A stretch of DNA of 64,000 nt from Adiantum capillus-veneris (GCA_014529385.2 CM043943.1:101307855-101371854), one strand, 5' to 3'; positions 33,751 to 45,952 are shown, counted from the first letter of the stretch. The notes: generated by a model from the letters alone, not told the origin. Numbers and translations: made by a program.

Positions 33751-34499
33751 TTGGTCAAATGGTCATCAATTATCCGTCTGTAGAGACTAACTTCGCAAAT
33801 TTGGTCACAATTTTCAATCTAGTGATCCAAATCTTGCCAAATTTGGTTTGTGGGCTTATTACAACATGGTAAAACTAGTGGTATACAGGCTTGGTCAAAA
33901 AAGTTGAAAAATGGGGCAGATGTAAATAATCGCGGTTATTACAACTGACAAATTTTTGTATCTTTTTTTTGTCAAGTGAGCATATACACATGTTTATCAC
34001 ATCAATATAAGCTTATGAATCAAATTTCAACAAGTTTGGACAAAGTTTTCACAAATTACACTCAAGATTCAAAAAGTCATGACAAACTTTATTTTTGAGC
34101 CAATTTTTTATCAGTTTGGTGATCCAAATCTCTTGGGCCTTTACAAAAGTTATTTGTACACATGCAATGAGTCAATGGTATGAACCTTGGTCAATTTAGA
34201 GCAGAAAGTTAATAATCGCAATTACTAACTTCAGGCTTGAAATGAACACTTTTTTGCAATTTTTTCAAAGACAATCTTTATATGAGCTATGCTCTCACTT
34301 CCATCAACACTAGTTCTTAAACAATGAAAAGGAGGAAGAGCTTGATCCCTTGTTGTGCACACCAACTATGCCCACTTACAAGATAAATTCTAAAGAGTAT
34401 CTACTAAAACATGATATACAAAATCTCTATAAGAGAGGACAATTGTCTTGCTATTTTGGTAGAGTGAGCAGAGCATGGTAAAGGCTTTATGGAATTCAA
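33751..34499. other. No gene; AT-rich, possible decayed LTR
   Basis: The phrase AGTGATCCAAATC/GGTGATCCAAATC occurs twice and AATAATCGC occurs at 33929 and 34210 (and at 54178). It may be the remains of the Ty3 B 5' LTR, but no LTR ends or PBS are visible. Confidence 0.4.
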
Positions 34500-35188
34500 C
34501 ACACCATGTCAATTGTCATTGCTTGATACAAAATTTGAGAAGTTCATTGATGAGTGTCATGTTGGAGAGCATGTACTAAGTGTTATTCAAAAGTATGAAG
34601 ATCCCACAAAGGAGGAGTTCCAATAAATACACAAAAGAATAGAGATTGAGCACATGGGCAAAGAGATTCCAAGAAAGAGCAAAGAGAAAAAACCAAGATC
34701 TTGCATTGACCTCTACAAGGAGGTTCTTTTGGAAATGATGAAAACCCTAACGTACAACAAACTTTTTACAAGCACAACGTTTAGACCAGTGAAACTTTGC
34801 ATTCTTTAACAAATTTGTGGTATTTTTTGTACATAATGATATTGTGGACCGTAACAAGTTTCTAGGGAGAGGGAAGGGATCCAAGCCTTTGGATCTAAAG
34901 AGGGATGAGAGTTTGGGCCATTACATTAGAAAGCTCAACAAAGAGACATTAGCTATCTACCATAAGAAGCTTTCTCAATCACCTACTCTCCCTATATTTG
35001 TAGTACTAGCACTGTCAAGGGTGGTTGGTTCACATCCAATAAGACCTAGTGTGGACAAAATCATACTTCTTGAAAAGAAAGAATCCATCAGAGTTTTTGG
35101 ACTTGTTCCTAGATTTATGGCTCAAGAAGTACATACTATGGCTAGTTATGTCCTTACCTCTTCTGGTGACATAGACATGCAGTTCTAG
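34500..35188 (+). pseudogene. Unidentified plus-strand coding relic
   Basis: Two coding-like pieces: 34495-34800 (CQLSLLDTKFEKFIDECHVG, then HVLSVIQKYEDPTKEEF, a TAA, and KSKEKKPRSCIDLYKEVLLE) and the 123-codon ORF 34817-35188 (FLGRGKGSKPLDLKRDESLG; LPIFVVLALSRVVGSHPIRP). I do not recognise either. They share strand and spacing and may be one broken gene of a mobile element. No catalytic motif is visible. Confidence 0.35.
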
Positions 35189-35237
35189 GGTTACAAGAAG
35201 TAAGAGTACTTGAAATGGAGCGGGGAAAATGAAAAGC

Positions 35238-37030
35238 CTAATGTGGGATGAAGAAGACAACTGATCCTTGTATTATTCTCCATTTTCTACCTTGCATCTC
35301 TCTTGTGGAAAGACATTGTAGAAACCTTTCACTTGTAGATGGCTTACTATATGCATCTTTCCTTTTTTGTATACTCCTCTGAATAGCTATAGCAATATCA
35401 AAATTAAATAATATTCTTTTAGCTTCATGTGATCTAGTTCTATGCCACTCTTGTCTGTACAACCACTGTAATACTTTAAGCAAGCTATTAGCTTTTTGAG
35501 CTCCTCCACGATGTCTAGTGTGTTTGAAAAACTTTGTTCTTGCCTATAGTGGGACTTCTGCATACCTTGAGTAGAAAAAATTGACTAAATTCCATATTTA
35601 TTTATTATAAACCAAGGAGTGTGATGTTGGGGTTCAACAATACATGAATCTCTCTCACACACATGCTCTCAAATAGAGAATAGATACTCACTCCATGATC
35701 AGACTCAACAAAATACACAGTCAAATAACTTCAAACTCAACAAATAGAACATAGAGAAAAGATTAGACAGAGCAAAGAACACCATGGATAAAGATTCTCT
35801 CTCATTACCCTACCTAGAAGCATCTAAAATACAATTGTAACATGATAATTTAAATTTCAAAAACAAGATGTTCTTGGCATAAAATATCACTCAACAAAAT
35901 CCAACCTAGCCAAAATCCGACTCAGCAATATTCTGACCCATCAAATGTTTAGACACATCAATGTTCTAACTCATCAAACATTAAACTCAACATCTGATTC
36001 AACTGTATCTGAATCAACATAATCTGACTCTGACCCTGTAGGAATCCAACTCAGTAGGAATTCGACCTAGTAATATTTAGAGTCAACAATATTCAGAGTC
36101 AGTAATATTCAGAGTTAGCTTTCCAACTTCATACCAAACAATATGAAAACTCGCAATAATCAGAGTCAACAAATAATCAGACTTAGCAAATATCCAACTC
36201 AACAATATCTTAGCCAACATGTGATTGTGGATAATATGCTGCACAAAAAAGACAATTTCTTTAGCCACTTATATAAGTACTGAAGCAAATTAGCAAAATC
36301 AAATTTCATAATTATTACCTTGTTGTGTGTGAAGTGCTCTGAGTTCCAAGCAGTTTTCATAGCTTTCTTGAATCCATTCAACTCTTTCTTGAAGTTGGAA
36401 ATGTCATTCTTTCCCCAATGACTTTTATCATAGTAAGAAAGACTGCATCCAAGGCTCTACCATCAACTCCATGGTCAACTCCATGGTCCTCTACAACATT
36501 GTGTAGAGCCTTGTATTGGACTTTAGATGAAACCCTGTCCAATTTCCCATGGAATCCTAGGAAGTTCCTAGCATTCACCCCACCAATAGAAGCTTTCCTA
36601 GGAAAATTATTTCCATTGACTCAATCACCACATTCCCCCCATGAAGTCCAATATCAAACAATACCCTTTCAATACTTTTTATGGAAGTCTCTTTGGATGA
36701 TAAAGGTTGTAGTTTCCATGCAAACCCTATGTAAATGTGCATAATCTTCTCAATGATTCTACACAGTGTATGCAATGTGCACAATTGGACATTTGAAAGG
36801 GTAATATCTAAAACACCTTAAAAGTTTGGATCTTTGGTGTTGTGATCTGCGGCCTTGTTCCAATTAGCAGGATTCAACTCCTTTGTTGCATCCATGCAGT
36901 AGATACAAGGGCTTTTGGCATTGGTGCCCTTTGACACATTGTACATATACTTTAGTGTCTTTAAGTCTCCCCCTATGTCCTATTCCACCTTGTACCTACC
37001 AAAACCCTCATCATCTAAATCCTCCCTTGC
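35238..37030 (-). pseudogene. Unknown gene family, copy 1, interrupted by a solo LTR
   Basis: Read leftwards from 37030: FGRYKVE, a TAG where Trp is expected, then DIGGDLKTLKYMYN, KGTNAKSPCIYCMDATKELN and ANWNKAADHNTKDPNF, a TAA. It continues LCTLHTLCRIIEKIMHIYIG, FAWKLQPLSSKETSIKSIER, LFDIGLHGGNVV and (frameshift) KASIGGVNARNFLGFHGKLD. After a stop comes FKKELNGFKKAMKTAWNSEH. The piece 35238-35483 beyond the solo LTR may be a later exon. The same landmarks recur in the same order at 61690-63655, so this is a real multi-copy gene family. The CxxC after a DLKxLK helix suggests a transposon-encoded protein, but I cannot assign a function. Confidence 0.6.
35625..36219. repeat. Solo LTR with perfect TGTGA target duplication
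   Basis: Starts TGTTGGGGTTCAACA and ends CTTAGCCAACA (TGTTGG...CCAACA inverted ends), 595 bp. It is flanked by TGTGA at 35620-35624 and 36220-36224, with no internal region. It contains many AATATTCAGAGTCAGTAAT-like words shared with the Ty3 relic A LTR. It is the product of LTR-LTR recombination after insertion into gene-family copy 1. Confidence 0.9.
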
Positions 37031-37039
37031 CTGTTGGGC

Positions 37040-37990
37040 ATTGATTATTGCAGGGATACTAGGGTGGTTGGTAATTTTCCACTTGGAAGAGAAGATAACC
37101 CTATGGAAATAGAGGTGATGTTACTTTGGCCGCAGCAATGCATGGGTCACATACTAGTAAGGGACAATTTGTTTGGTGAAGTGGTGCTCAAGGGAGCTAG
37201 AACGAAAGTGAGAAAGAAGATTCAACCCTAGAATGGGGGGAGAATTGAGGGATTCCTCTCTCAATTGATCCCCCTGGCTCTCCAAACTTGGAAGAGGTTC
37301 CTTAGACCCCTTTTAGAGGGAAGTTGCATGTCCGATAAACAACAAAGGAGTTTCTAAACTTTCTCATCTTTAGGATGACGGAAGCTTTTGCTGGAAGGAT
37401 GTGGATCTCGTGGTGATGCAACATAGCTTGGGTATGTACAAAAGGGTTCTTATTGGTAGACTCTTGGAAGTTCCTTCATCCTCACCTCCACCTGTCAATG
37501 GATCTAAAATTGATTGGAGAGACTGACATTGGCCAAAAGATAGAGTGTTATTGCTTCCCAAGTCCCAAGGTACCTTTGATGTGCTAATATACAAAGCAGA
37601 TTGGTTTGATTCACTCACCAAAATTTGGAAGGAAAACTGGTGAGAAGAGTACTAGAAAAAGAGTGTTAAGGCCATTTGGGAGACTAAATGCCCTAAATAC
37701 ATGAAGGTATTCATTTGGAAGGTGCTTTGGTGAGCCTTGCCTACGGAGATTAAGGTTTACGCTAGAGGGATCGGCTCTGACACATGATCTGGTTGCAGGT
37801 CAGCCTCTGAATACCCCCTTCATCTATTCATCAAGTGCCCTACTTTCACAAGGGCTGGCCGCTAAGGTTTGCAAATGGATACAGAGGACTTGGAAGATCA
37901 TCTTCTTTACTGATGACCTGATCTTGGGAGGGCATGGATTCCAAAGCCAAGCCGTTTTGGCGTGCACCCAAATTATTAGATTTTATTATT
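37040..37990 (+). pseudogene. LINE-type RT C-terminal region with zf-RVT
   Basis: Plus-strand frame with stops: DGSFCWKDVDLVVMQHSLGM, then GTFDVLIYKADWFDSLTKIW, then the zf-RVT zinc-binding domain. That domain reads AIWETKCPKYMKVFIWKVLW, a TGA, ALPTEIKVYARGIGSDT, a TGA in place of Cys, SGC and SASEYPLHLFIKCPTFTRAG. In plant LINEs this domain follows the reverse transcriptase. No RT core or poly(A) tail was recognised, so this is a 3' fragment. Its upstream limit near 37040 is uncertain. Confidence 0.75.
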
Positions 37991-38099
37991 TGAACTAGGT
38001 CTGGAAGTCCACAAACCTTTGGGTATTTTAGGCCAAAATGGCAGTAGCTCATTGTGATGATATTGTGCGTACCACAACCTCTAGGATCCCCTGTGCCTA

Positions 38100-38760
38100 A
38101 AAAATTTCCTCAACCACTTGTATTCTATCTTTGATTGAAATTTTACTACTTTGCTTAATGGTTGCCTCTTCCTTGAACTCCTCCACGACCTGTACCACGT
38201 CATCTTCCTCTTTTTTTTTTTTGTTGAAGAGGACCTGTTGAGAGTTATCTTTGTTGTGCGTAGAGGAGTCTTCCTCAAGTTGCTTCTCTTCCACAATCAA
38301 TAAGAACGCCAAGTTTGTAAATGAGAGAATATTCTCTCAAAGATGGATACTAGTCTTAAACTATTTGTATTCTGGGCCCAAATCTTGCTGACATACTTCC
38401 ACTTATCATCGTCATCATCTGTAACTCCAATTTATGCAATTGAAACACATATGTTCTTTATCTTCAATGAATAATCATTGATAGACATGTTTTTCTTATG
38501 GGCTATATTCACCTCAGTCTTCTAATGTAGCTTTCTCATTTTTGTGTTGGTCACATCCAACAACAGTAAGGTGTCCCAAGCTTGCTTACGGACGTGAGAA
38601 TCCTGTATGTTCCCAATCATATTGTCTTGCACACTCATTAAAATCCAATACATGACCATTCTAGCTCCGTAGTTCCTATGTTTCTATTCTTTGACCTGCA
38701 CAACTATCCCTACTCTTGACCCTATTAAATATATAATCTCATTGCTTTCGGGTATGATAT
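38100..38760 (-). pseudogene. Ty1/copia gag (UBN2-type) relic
   Basis: Minus strand from 38760: VMYWILMSVQDNMIGNIQD, then SHVRKQAWDTLLLLDVTNTK, KMRKLH, a stop, KTEVNIAHKKNMSINDYSLK and IKNICVSIA. This is the pattern of copia gag (xARKLxLKxELxxLxMxxxxSxxDYxxKxKxI). The end is Lys/Glu-rich (38097-38312). No other domain of this element is seen; it may be the 5' part of a truncated element. Confidence 0.6.
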
Positions 38761-39283
38761 CATTGAATTGAGCTATCACAAGGATTTCACAAAGGTTAAT
38801 ATAGCAATATCTAGCTATTTGTGTACACACAATCACTTCTTGGTGCTAAAATATTCTCCCTCTCGAAACCAAACCATTCCTAAAGAAGAGTAACTTCCAT
38901 GTCATTTGTTCCCATTTGCAGATTGACCCTGTGAGGAAGGGAAATCTTTAAATAGATGTAAGGGATCCTACAAAGCTACTTTGCACCCAGAGATTCATAG
39001 TAGGGATAGGCCCCACAACACCTTCAAAGTGATTATCTTTGTTGAACTTGGCCATATTTTACTTTCCAAATGTTGTTCGTAATTTTTAGCCACTTCTCTT
39101 TTGACCAATTAACCCTCCATTGGTGTGTAGAGTGAACCATTTCACATTATGAATTACACATAATTTCTAAGACTTTATTGATCATTATCTTTTCATTTTA
39201 GATTCAAACTATGTTGCACCACCAATGAGTTCAATCCTTTCAACAATAGTTGCCAACATTCGAGAAGTGTGCCAGCTTGGAGA
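38761..39283. other. No recognised gene
   Basis: AT-rich sequence between the copia gag relic and the copia B insertion. The last five bases, GGAGA (39279-39283), are the copia B target duplication. Confidence 0.6.
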
Positions 39284-39432
39284 TGTTGGAGCTATATATG
39301 GCTCACTCTACTGAACTTGGACTCACCTATATATTTGTATCTTGTCCTCGATATGAATCAGTCTTTGGGAGCGTATATGGTGTGTCTCTTGTCTCGTATC
39401 TCTCTCTCTCTCTTTCTCTCTACATCTCAACA
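39284..39432 (+). repeat. copia B 5' LTR (149 bp)
   Basis: TGTTGGAGCTATATATGG...CATCTCAACA. TATATATTTG around 39329 may be the TATA box. It is unusually short for a full-length copia and ends in CT repeats. Confidence 0.93.
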
Positions 39433-39444
39433 TGGTATCAGAGC
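39433..39444 (+). other. copia B primer binding site
   Basis: TGGTATCAGAGC, the standard match to the 3' end of initiator tRNA-Met, immediately after the LTR. Confidence 0.93.
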
Positions 39445-41356
39445 GATAACGATCACGCGTCGATTCAATTCATGGTGACACAACAGTATGTGTATGCGAT
39501 TCGCATGTAAGATTCAAAATTGCTACAAATTTTATTTTTGAGTGTTGATTCTTGTTAATTGTGGTTGTTTTGTATTAAGAAGAATATGATTAGTGTTTTA
39601 TGTGGTGTTTATTTCTAATCAATCTAATCGTTGATTACGTTTTCTTGTTGATGACACCCTGAACTTCATCTCAATTTTTCTTGCTGTTCTGCTCAAAATT
39701 TGGAGAAACGGGAAAAGCGCGATGAAGTGTAGCGCAATGGCACTTTTCATCCAAAACTTGTTCGTCTCCTCAAGCTCTTCGATTTGAGTTCTAGGTTTGT
39801 GTCAATCAGAGTTCGCAGCAGAAAGTTATATTGTTTTTACTGCAATTGAGCTTGACGCAGCTTTCTTCGTCCTACTTCTTCGTGCAGCGTCCGCGATCAT
39901 TTTTCTTACTTTGGCGTTAACTTTTTCGAGAAGATTTAGCTTTTGTCTATTCGTATTGTGGCCGTCAATCTTGTGTCTCACGCCACTCTATTTTGAGGAC
40001 TCGTTTATTATTAACATCTCCTTTACCCTGCCTTTTTTGGGTGACGTCTCTCACATCTTTGGACGTTCCTTGAGCATCCTTCTTACGTTTATCGTTGACA
40101 GAACGTGGTACTCATATCTCTCTCATTCTCAATTGCGGCCTTCACCATATATGATGTGCAGATTCTGCGATCTTATCTTATACGTTGTCAGGAGTTTTTT
40201 GGAGCAAGGGATTGAGCATATGTACATACACATGCATGGTGCATCGAATAAAGGATTGCCCAATTTCCATAGCCAGGTGGTTACATGGGGCCCACATGTA
40301 TACAGGTAGGACAACATGTACATAGTGCATCGGTTTTCACTATCACCAATACCAGTATGTTTTTTCTACAATAATGAGGAGTTTATAGCGCGTAGAACTT
40401 CTCGAGAAAGCTATCCGCCGGCCGACGACATGAGGTAAGCAGGTGCGTCAGATGGCATCTAGTGGCGTCAAGAGGGCGAACGGGGTCAATATTTGCACGT
40501 GGATGAATACGGACACAAAGTGGTGTTTTCTTGTGAGATTTATGCAGAAAGGTCATCATTAGGACCACTTTTTGGGGCCACTTCACGTGGTGGCGATATG
40601 CATTATTGGAAAAAAGCTGAGTGCCAGGTGTGCGAATGATGCAAAAAGGTGACAACTATGCACTGCGAGGTCAGTTTTTGGCCTGTTCGGGGTCCGTTTG
40701 AGGTCATCTAAAAGGCCAAGGGTACCCAAGTAATAAAGCTAAGTGTGGGAACTGAAAAAAACAGAGAGAAGACCAGAAAAAATGTGGAGAAGAGAGGAGG
40801 AACAGCCGCAGGTGTGTTTTTTGCTCATTTTGGAGCTTGTTTTGGCCGTAAACTGCTCATCCGAGGTCAGATTTGAGCACTTTGACATTGTAGACTTGGG
40901 GTTTGGGCCATTCCGGAAGCGATGGCACTGTCCATTTTTCCAAATTCCTCATTGTTTTTCTGCTGTTTTGGCTGTGTAAGTTTCTCCTATGAATGAAGCT
41001 TCTTCTCCAATTTGTGATTGTATCTGGCATATTTTACCCATATTGTGTGAGCTGTTTGCCCCATTGGTGTTGACCCAAGCTCATTTTTATCTAATTATCA
41101 GAAGTTCTCCTCTTTTGAGCTGAGTTTTTTGGGTGTGTGTGTGTGTGTGTGTGTGTGTCTCTGTGTGGAGTGGGCAAGTGGATAGTCTCTCTCCTCTCAC
41201 TCCATAGTTGTGTTCCCTGTCTCGGCTAGGTGTGTTGTGTAAGCCGAGTGGTGCCCCATAGTGTGTGTGTGTATCTTCCCAAGAGTGTGTGTCAGGTCAT
41301 TATAGAGGTGCTGTGTGTGTTTTTATCCCGCTCACAACGTCTTCTCGCAACAAGAT
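39445..41356 (+). other. copia B long leader with a 170-codon uORF
   Basis: About 1.9 kb separates PBS and gag start, far longer than the leader of most copia elements. It contains a plus-strand ORF 39797-40309 of 170 codons with hydrophobic stretches (FFVLLLRAASAIIFLTLALT), which has no recognised homology. A (GT)n tract lies at 41134-41158. It could hold regulatory sequence, captured sequence or an intron. Confidence 0.65.
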
Positions 41357-42475
41357 ATGGCTATGAATATTCTCGTCAACGGCTTTCCTTCTGGCCAGCG
41401 TTTTGTTCCTCCTTTCCAAGGTCAAGGATTTCCAGGCTGGAAAGCAAAGATGCTGTTAGTTCTTGAAGGAGATGAACTCTCTAATGTTATTCTTGGAAAT
41501 CGTGTTTGTCCGCCTCAGCCTCTTGATACGGATAATGATAACGTGCTTATCACTGAAGGACCTATATTTGAAGATTGGAATGTTGCTTATACGGATTGGC
41601 AACGACGTGATAAAGCAGCTCGTCGGTATATTCTTTGTGCTCTTACTGATTCCCTTTTGCTTGATATGTATGAACTGCCTACTTCCCACGACGTATGGAA
41701 GTACCTTATTGCAAACTTTCAGAAGAGATCTGTTACAGAAATACTTTATTTGAGAGGGTTGCTTAACAAGTTACAATATGAAGTTGGTACTGCCATGATG
41801 GGACATATTGAATCTTTCAAATCTATTATTAATCAACTTGCTGCTGCCTGTGATCCTGTTCCACAAAAGCAACTGATTACACTTCTCCTTGATACGGTGA
41901 AGGACTCTTCTTATGATAACATTGTTACTATTCTCTCTAATAAAGATGGTCTTGATTTCGACCAAGCCTGCATGTCTTTAATTGAATACTCTCAACGTCA
42001 AGAACGTCGGAATGCTGGTCACGATACAGCTATGATTTCACAAGAGGAGACTGAGTCGCAACAGATGGAACGTGCTTTTTATGCTTGAAGGCGTCCATTT
42101 CAACGAGGAAACCGCAGAGGTGGCCATCGCGATAATATTTTCTCTCGTCTCAAATTTCCTAATAAGCAATGTTCTTACTGCAATAGAAATGGCCATACTG
42201 AAGATGATTGTTGGACACGTCAATATGATGAAGAACACAATATTACCACAAAACAACCACGTTTATCTTGAGACTCTTCTTCTTCTTCTTGTGAATATTG
42301 TGGACGATCTGATCATCCCACTCATATGTGTTATAAGCGTCGATTCGACACAGATCGGAATAGAGCATATGCTACTGAACATCGAAACAACATTGTACCA
42401 GAAACAAGCTGCGTCCTATGTTCAGTTGCTCCAGACAGAATACTTCATGTACCTGATGGATCACTTTTTATTGTC
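41357..42475 (+). pseudogene. gag: copia B gag with two zinc knuckles
   Basis: ATG at 41357 (MAMNILVNGFPSG) gives the natural start. Gag shows FPGWKAKMLLVLEGDELSNV, WQRRDKAARRYILCALTD, DVWKYLIANFQKRSVTEILY and LIEYSQRQERRNAGHD. A TGA at 42086-42088 (Arg expected) precedes RRPFQRGNRRGGHRDN and the knuckle CSYCNRNGHTEDDC (CX2CX4HX4C). A second TGA at 42269-42271 precedes the second knuckle CEYCGRSDHPTHMC. Two adjacent CCHC knuckles are unusual for copia, which normally has one. Confidence 0.9.
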
Positions 42476-43760
42476 AATTCTGGTGCTACAGGAAACATGA
42501 CATATCAGTCTAAGTGGCTCCATAACTATCATCCACTGCCAGTTCAACGTGTTGTTTATCTTGTTGATGATACTACTTCTCAAGTAAAGGGTATTGGAGA
42601 CTTATATCTTGGTACCTTAGCTTCTTCCACTCGAATTTTGCGAGGAGTATTACATGTACCAGATCTTCAATGTAATCTTCTTTCATTTGCTAGACTTGTT
42701 GATCTTGGTCTGTTTGTTGGATTTGATCATACCAAATGCCGAATTGAGAAAGATGGACAGACTATAGCCACTGCTCCTCAAAACGGTAATTTGTTTGAAC
42801 TCTCTCTTAACGATGCTGTAGAAAATATTGTCACTGATCCAGGTGATCATGATTGCAAAGTATGGCATCACCGTTTTGTTCATGCTGATTTCTCAAAACT
42901 CCTTGATCTTCAACATCGTGATCTTGTCCATGGCATGGATCTTAAAGCCCATCCCCATATGGGAATTTGTGAATTTTGTGCTCTTGGGAAACACAATCGT
43001 AAACCCTTTCCTCTTTCAAATACAACTCATTCTCATGACATATTGGATCTTGTTCATACTGATATATGTGGACCTCTACCTTCTTCGAGATCACAATATC
43101 GCTACTTCATTACTTTCATTGATGATTTCTCAAGGTATACGACTTTATTTCTACTTAGACAAAAATCTCAAGCCTTATCTATTTTCAAGCAATTCCACAA
43201 GGCTGCAGAACTTCAAACTGGTCGTCGCCTTAAGAAGCTTCGTAGTGACAATGGAGGCGAATATGTTTCTCGAGAGTTTGTGAGTTACTGTGCTGATAGT
43301 GGAATTCATCATGAACACACTATTCCATATTCGCCTCAACAAAGAAAATGGTGTTGCTGAACGAAAGAATCGCACTATTCTCAATGCTGTAAGATGTATG
43401 CTGATTCATTCTGGCTTATCTTGTGTTTTCTAGGCTGAAGCTACTTTGACAGCAACATTTATTCAGAATCATCTTCCTACTACTGCACCCTCTGGTAAGA
43501 TACCCATCACAACATGGACAGGTGACATTCCTTTTGTATATCATTTTCGAACCTTTGGATGTATTGCTTATATTCATATTCCCAAAGAAACGCGAACAAA
43601 GCTTGATGCTCCTAGTCTTAAAGTTATTTTTATTGGATATTCTGACACTTCCAAAGGCTACAATTTCTATGGCCCTTCCTCCAAGAAAGTAATTGTGAAT
43701 CGTGGTGCTACTTTTAACGAACAGCTTATGGGAGGCTCATGGTCCATGGATGATTCTGAT
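42476..43760 (+). pseudogene. copia B protease and integrase
   Basis: Protease motif IVNSGATGNMTYQSKW has Asn in place of the catalytic Asp (AAT at 42476-42478). The integrase zinc finger is WHHRFVHADFSKL...GICEFCALGKH. The core shows LVHTDICGPLPSSRSQYRYF, ITFIDDFSRYTTLFLL and [15 protein letters not shown], so both Asp positions are kept. A 4-bp insertion near 43343 breaks PYSPQQ-NGVAERKNRT at the catalytic Glu. A TAG at 43431-43433 replaces Trp before AEATLTATFIQNHLP. The C-terminal part FRTFGCIAYIHIPKETRTKL follows. Confidence 0.93.
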
Positions 43761-45590
43761 GATACTAAATCATTGCTTCAGGCTTTTCCATTTCTTTTAG
43801 AAGATGAAACTCTTCCTTTAGAGCAACTTTCCTCTTCACAATCATCCATTCCAAATGTTGCCAATGATGATATTGATATTTTTGTTGATCTGCCTATTGA
43901 TTTTGAACATGTCTCATGTCATGTTTATGATGATGATATTGCTAATAATGCTTTTTCTACTTCTGAAGATCCCGTTACTTATGATGAAGCTATCTCTTCA
44001 CCACAAAAGGATCAATGGCAAGAGGCTATGGAAGCAGAGTACGATTCTCTTATCTCTAAAGGTACATGGATACTAACTGAATTACCTCCTGGTCGTACAA
44101 CTATTAAATGTAAGTGGGTGTATAAGACAAAAGTAAAAGCAGATGGATCTTTTGACAAGTTCAAGGCGCGTTTAGTTGCAAAAGGTTACTCCCAAGTAGC
44201 TGGTGTTGATTATCAAGAGAATTTTTCACCAGTTGTTCGCATTACAAGTGTTCGAGTTTTATTGGCATTTGCTGTTCAATTTGATTTAGAAGCTCATCAA
44301 ATGAATGTGCGAACTGCTTTTCTTAATGGTGACTTGGAAGAGGAAATTTATATGGAACAACCAGAAGGGTTTGTTTTTCCAGGTAAAGAAGACCTTGTTG
44401 CTCAACTCCATAAGGCACTATATGGTCTCAAACAAGCTTCGCGCGCTTGGTATACAAAATTTGATATTTTTCTCACCTCTAAAGGATTCATCTCTTGCTC
44501 GTCAGACCCCAACTTATACATAAAATGCCAAGGTAGCAGTTTTGTGATTCTTGCTCTTTATGTGGATGATACGATCCTTGTTTCCAATGATTTGGGATTT
44601 CTTCAGCGAGTGAAAAATTTATTGTCTTCTGCATTTGATAATATGGTGGATCTTGGAGAGATTCACTCTTGTCTTGGCATTCAAATCCAACGGAACTGTA
44701 CAAAAGGTATTTTATTCCTTCGACAATCAAAGTTTATTGCAGATACTATTCAAAAATTTGGTATGGAATCTACACATTCAACCAACACACCTTGTCTTGC
44801 GAGCTCTACGAACACTTCTGACAATGGCGGTTAACTTGTCACAAATCAACCTTATGCTAACTTGATTGGATGTCTTTAGTTTGTTGGCATGAACACTCGT
44901 CCTGATATTCTGTTTGCTGCTAATTATCTTGGACAACCTCTTGCATGTCCTTCTCTTAAGCATTGGTCTGCTGCAAAGCGTGTATTGAAATACTTGAAAG
45001 GCACTACAGATTTTGGTTTAGTCTATTGACGACAACTCACATCGGATTCTATGCAATCTCTTTCTCTTTTGGGTTACACAGATGCAGACTGGGCAAGCTC
45101 ACATTTATCTATGCGATCTACTAGTGGAAATTGCTTCGTTATAAATGGTTGTTTTGTTTCTTGGACCAGCAAGAAACAACGTTGTGTTGCAGTTTCTACG
45201 ACTGAGTCAGAATATGTTGCAGCATCACTTGCAGCTCGTGAGTTGATTTGGCTTCGACAAATGCTGGTTGATATTGGTCACTCTCCTCTTTCTAGCACAC
45301 CCTTGCGGTGTGACAACCAAAGTGCTATTAGTATTTCAAAAGACTATGTTCAACATAATAAGTCAAAGCACATTGCTGTCCATTATCATTATGTCAGGTA
45401 TGAAGTACGCAAAGGAACCATTATGGTTGAACACTGTCCAAGTGACCAAATGATTGCAGACATTTTGACCAAAGGCCTCAATGAGTCACGTTTCATCCTC
45501 TTGCACTCGGATCTTGGAGTTGCTTCGGCCTCACTCTTTCTAGATTATCTTCTTTGCTATTATAATAGCTTTGTACATATGACATTGTAA
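43761..45590 (+). pseudogene. pol: copia B reverse transcriptase and RNase H
   Basis: RT entry DPVTYDEAISSPQKDQWQEA, then FKARLVAKGYSQVAGVDYQE, HQMNVRTAFLNGDLEEEIYM, LYGLKQASRAWYTKFD and the catalytic box ALYVDDTILVS (44559-44570). Stops TAA 44832-44834, TAG 44877-44879 (Gln to stop in GCL-FVGMNTRPD) and TGA 45027-45029 break the link to RNase H. RNase H shows GYTDADWASSHLSMRSTSGN, AVSTTESEYVAASLAARELI and LRCDNQSAISISKDYVQHNK. The C-terminus is VEHCPSDQMIADILTKGLNE. Confidence 0.94.
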
Positions 45591-45798
45591 TCTTTTAGGT
45601 ATCATGCACTATGCACACTCCACATTTTCACATTGTGACATCTAAGTCACTTTAATATTTTTACATAGATGCACAATTCACTTTCACATCATCACCGCGC
45701 TGGTTCATATTTTCACACTGTATAGGGGCTTGGGTTTTTCCCTTGAACTCCCCAAGGATTTTTTCATCCAAAGCTAGAGACCTTTGTTTGAGTGGGGG

Positions 45799-45947
45799 TG
45801 TTGGAGCTATATATGGCTCACTCACTGAACTTGGTCTCACCTATATATTTGTATCTTGTCCTCAATATGAATCACTCTTGGGAGCGTATATGGTGTGTCT
45901 CTTGTCTCGTCTCTCTCTCTCTCTCTCTTTCTCTCTACATCTCAACA
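45799..45947 (+). repeat. copia B 3' LTR (149 bp)
   Basis: Same sequence as 39284-39432 with a few substitutions and small indels, followed by GGAGA. Confidence 0.93.
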
Positions 45948-45952
45948 GGAGA

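Larger units (their letters stand above)
39284..45947 (+). mobile_element. Ty1/copia element B, structurally complete, 6664 bp
   Basis: LTRs at 39284-39432 and 45799-45947, each 149 bp, TGTTGGAGC...CTCAACA, differing at a handful of positions. Target duplication GGAGA on both sides (39279-39283 and 45948-45952). PBS TGGTATCAGAGC at 39433-39444 and polypurine tract AGTGGGGG at 45791-45798. Order gag-PR-INT-RT-RH on the plus strand. Coding is disabled by six stops, one 4-bp insertion and a protease Asp-to-Asn change. It is the youngest large element in the window by structure. Confidence 0.95.
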
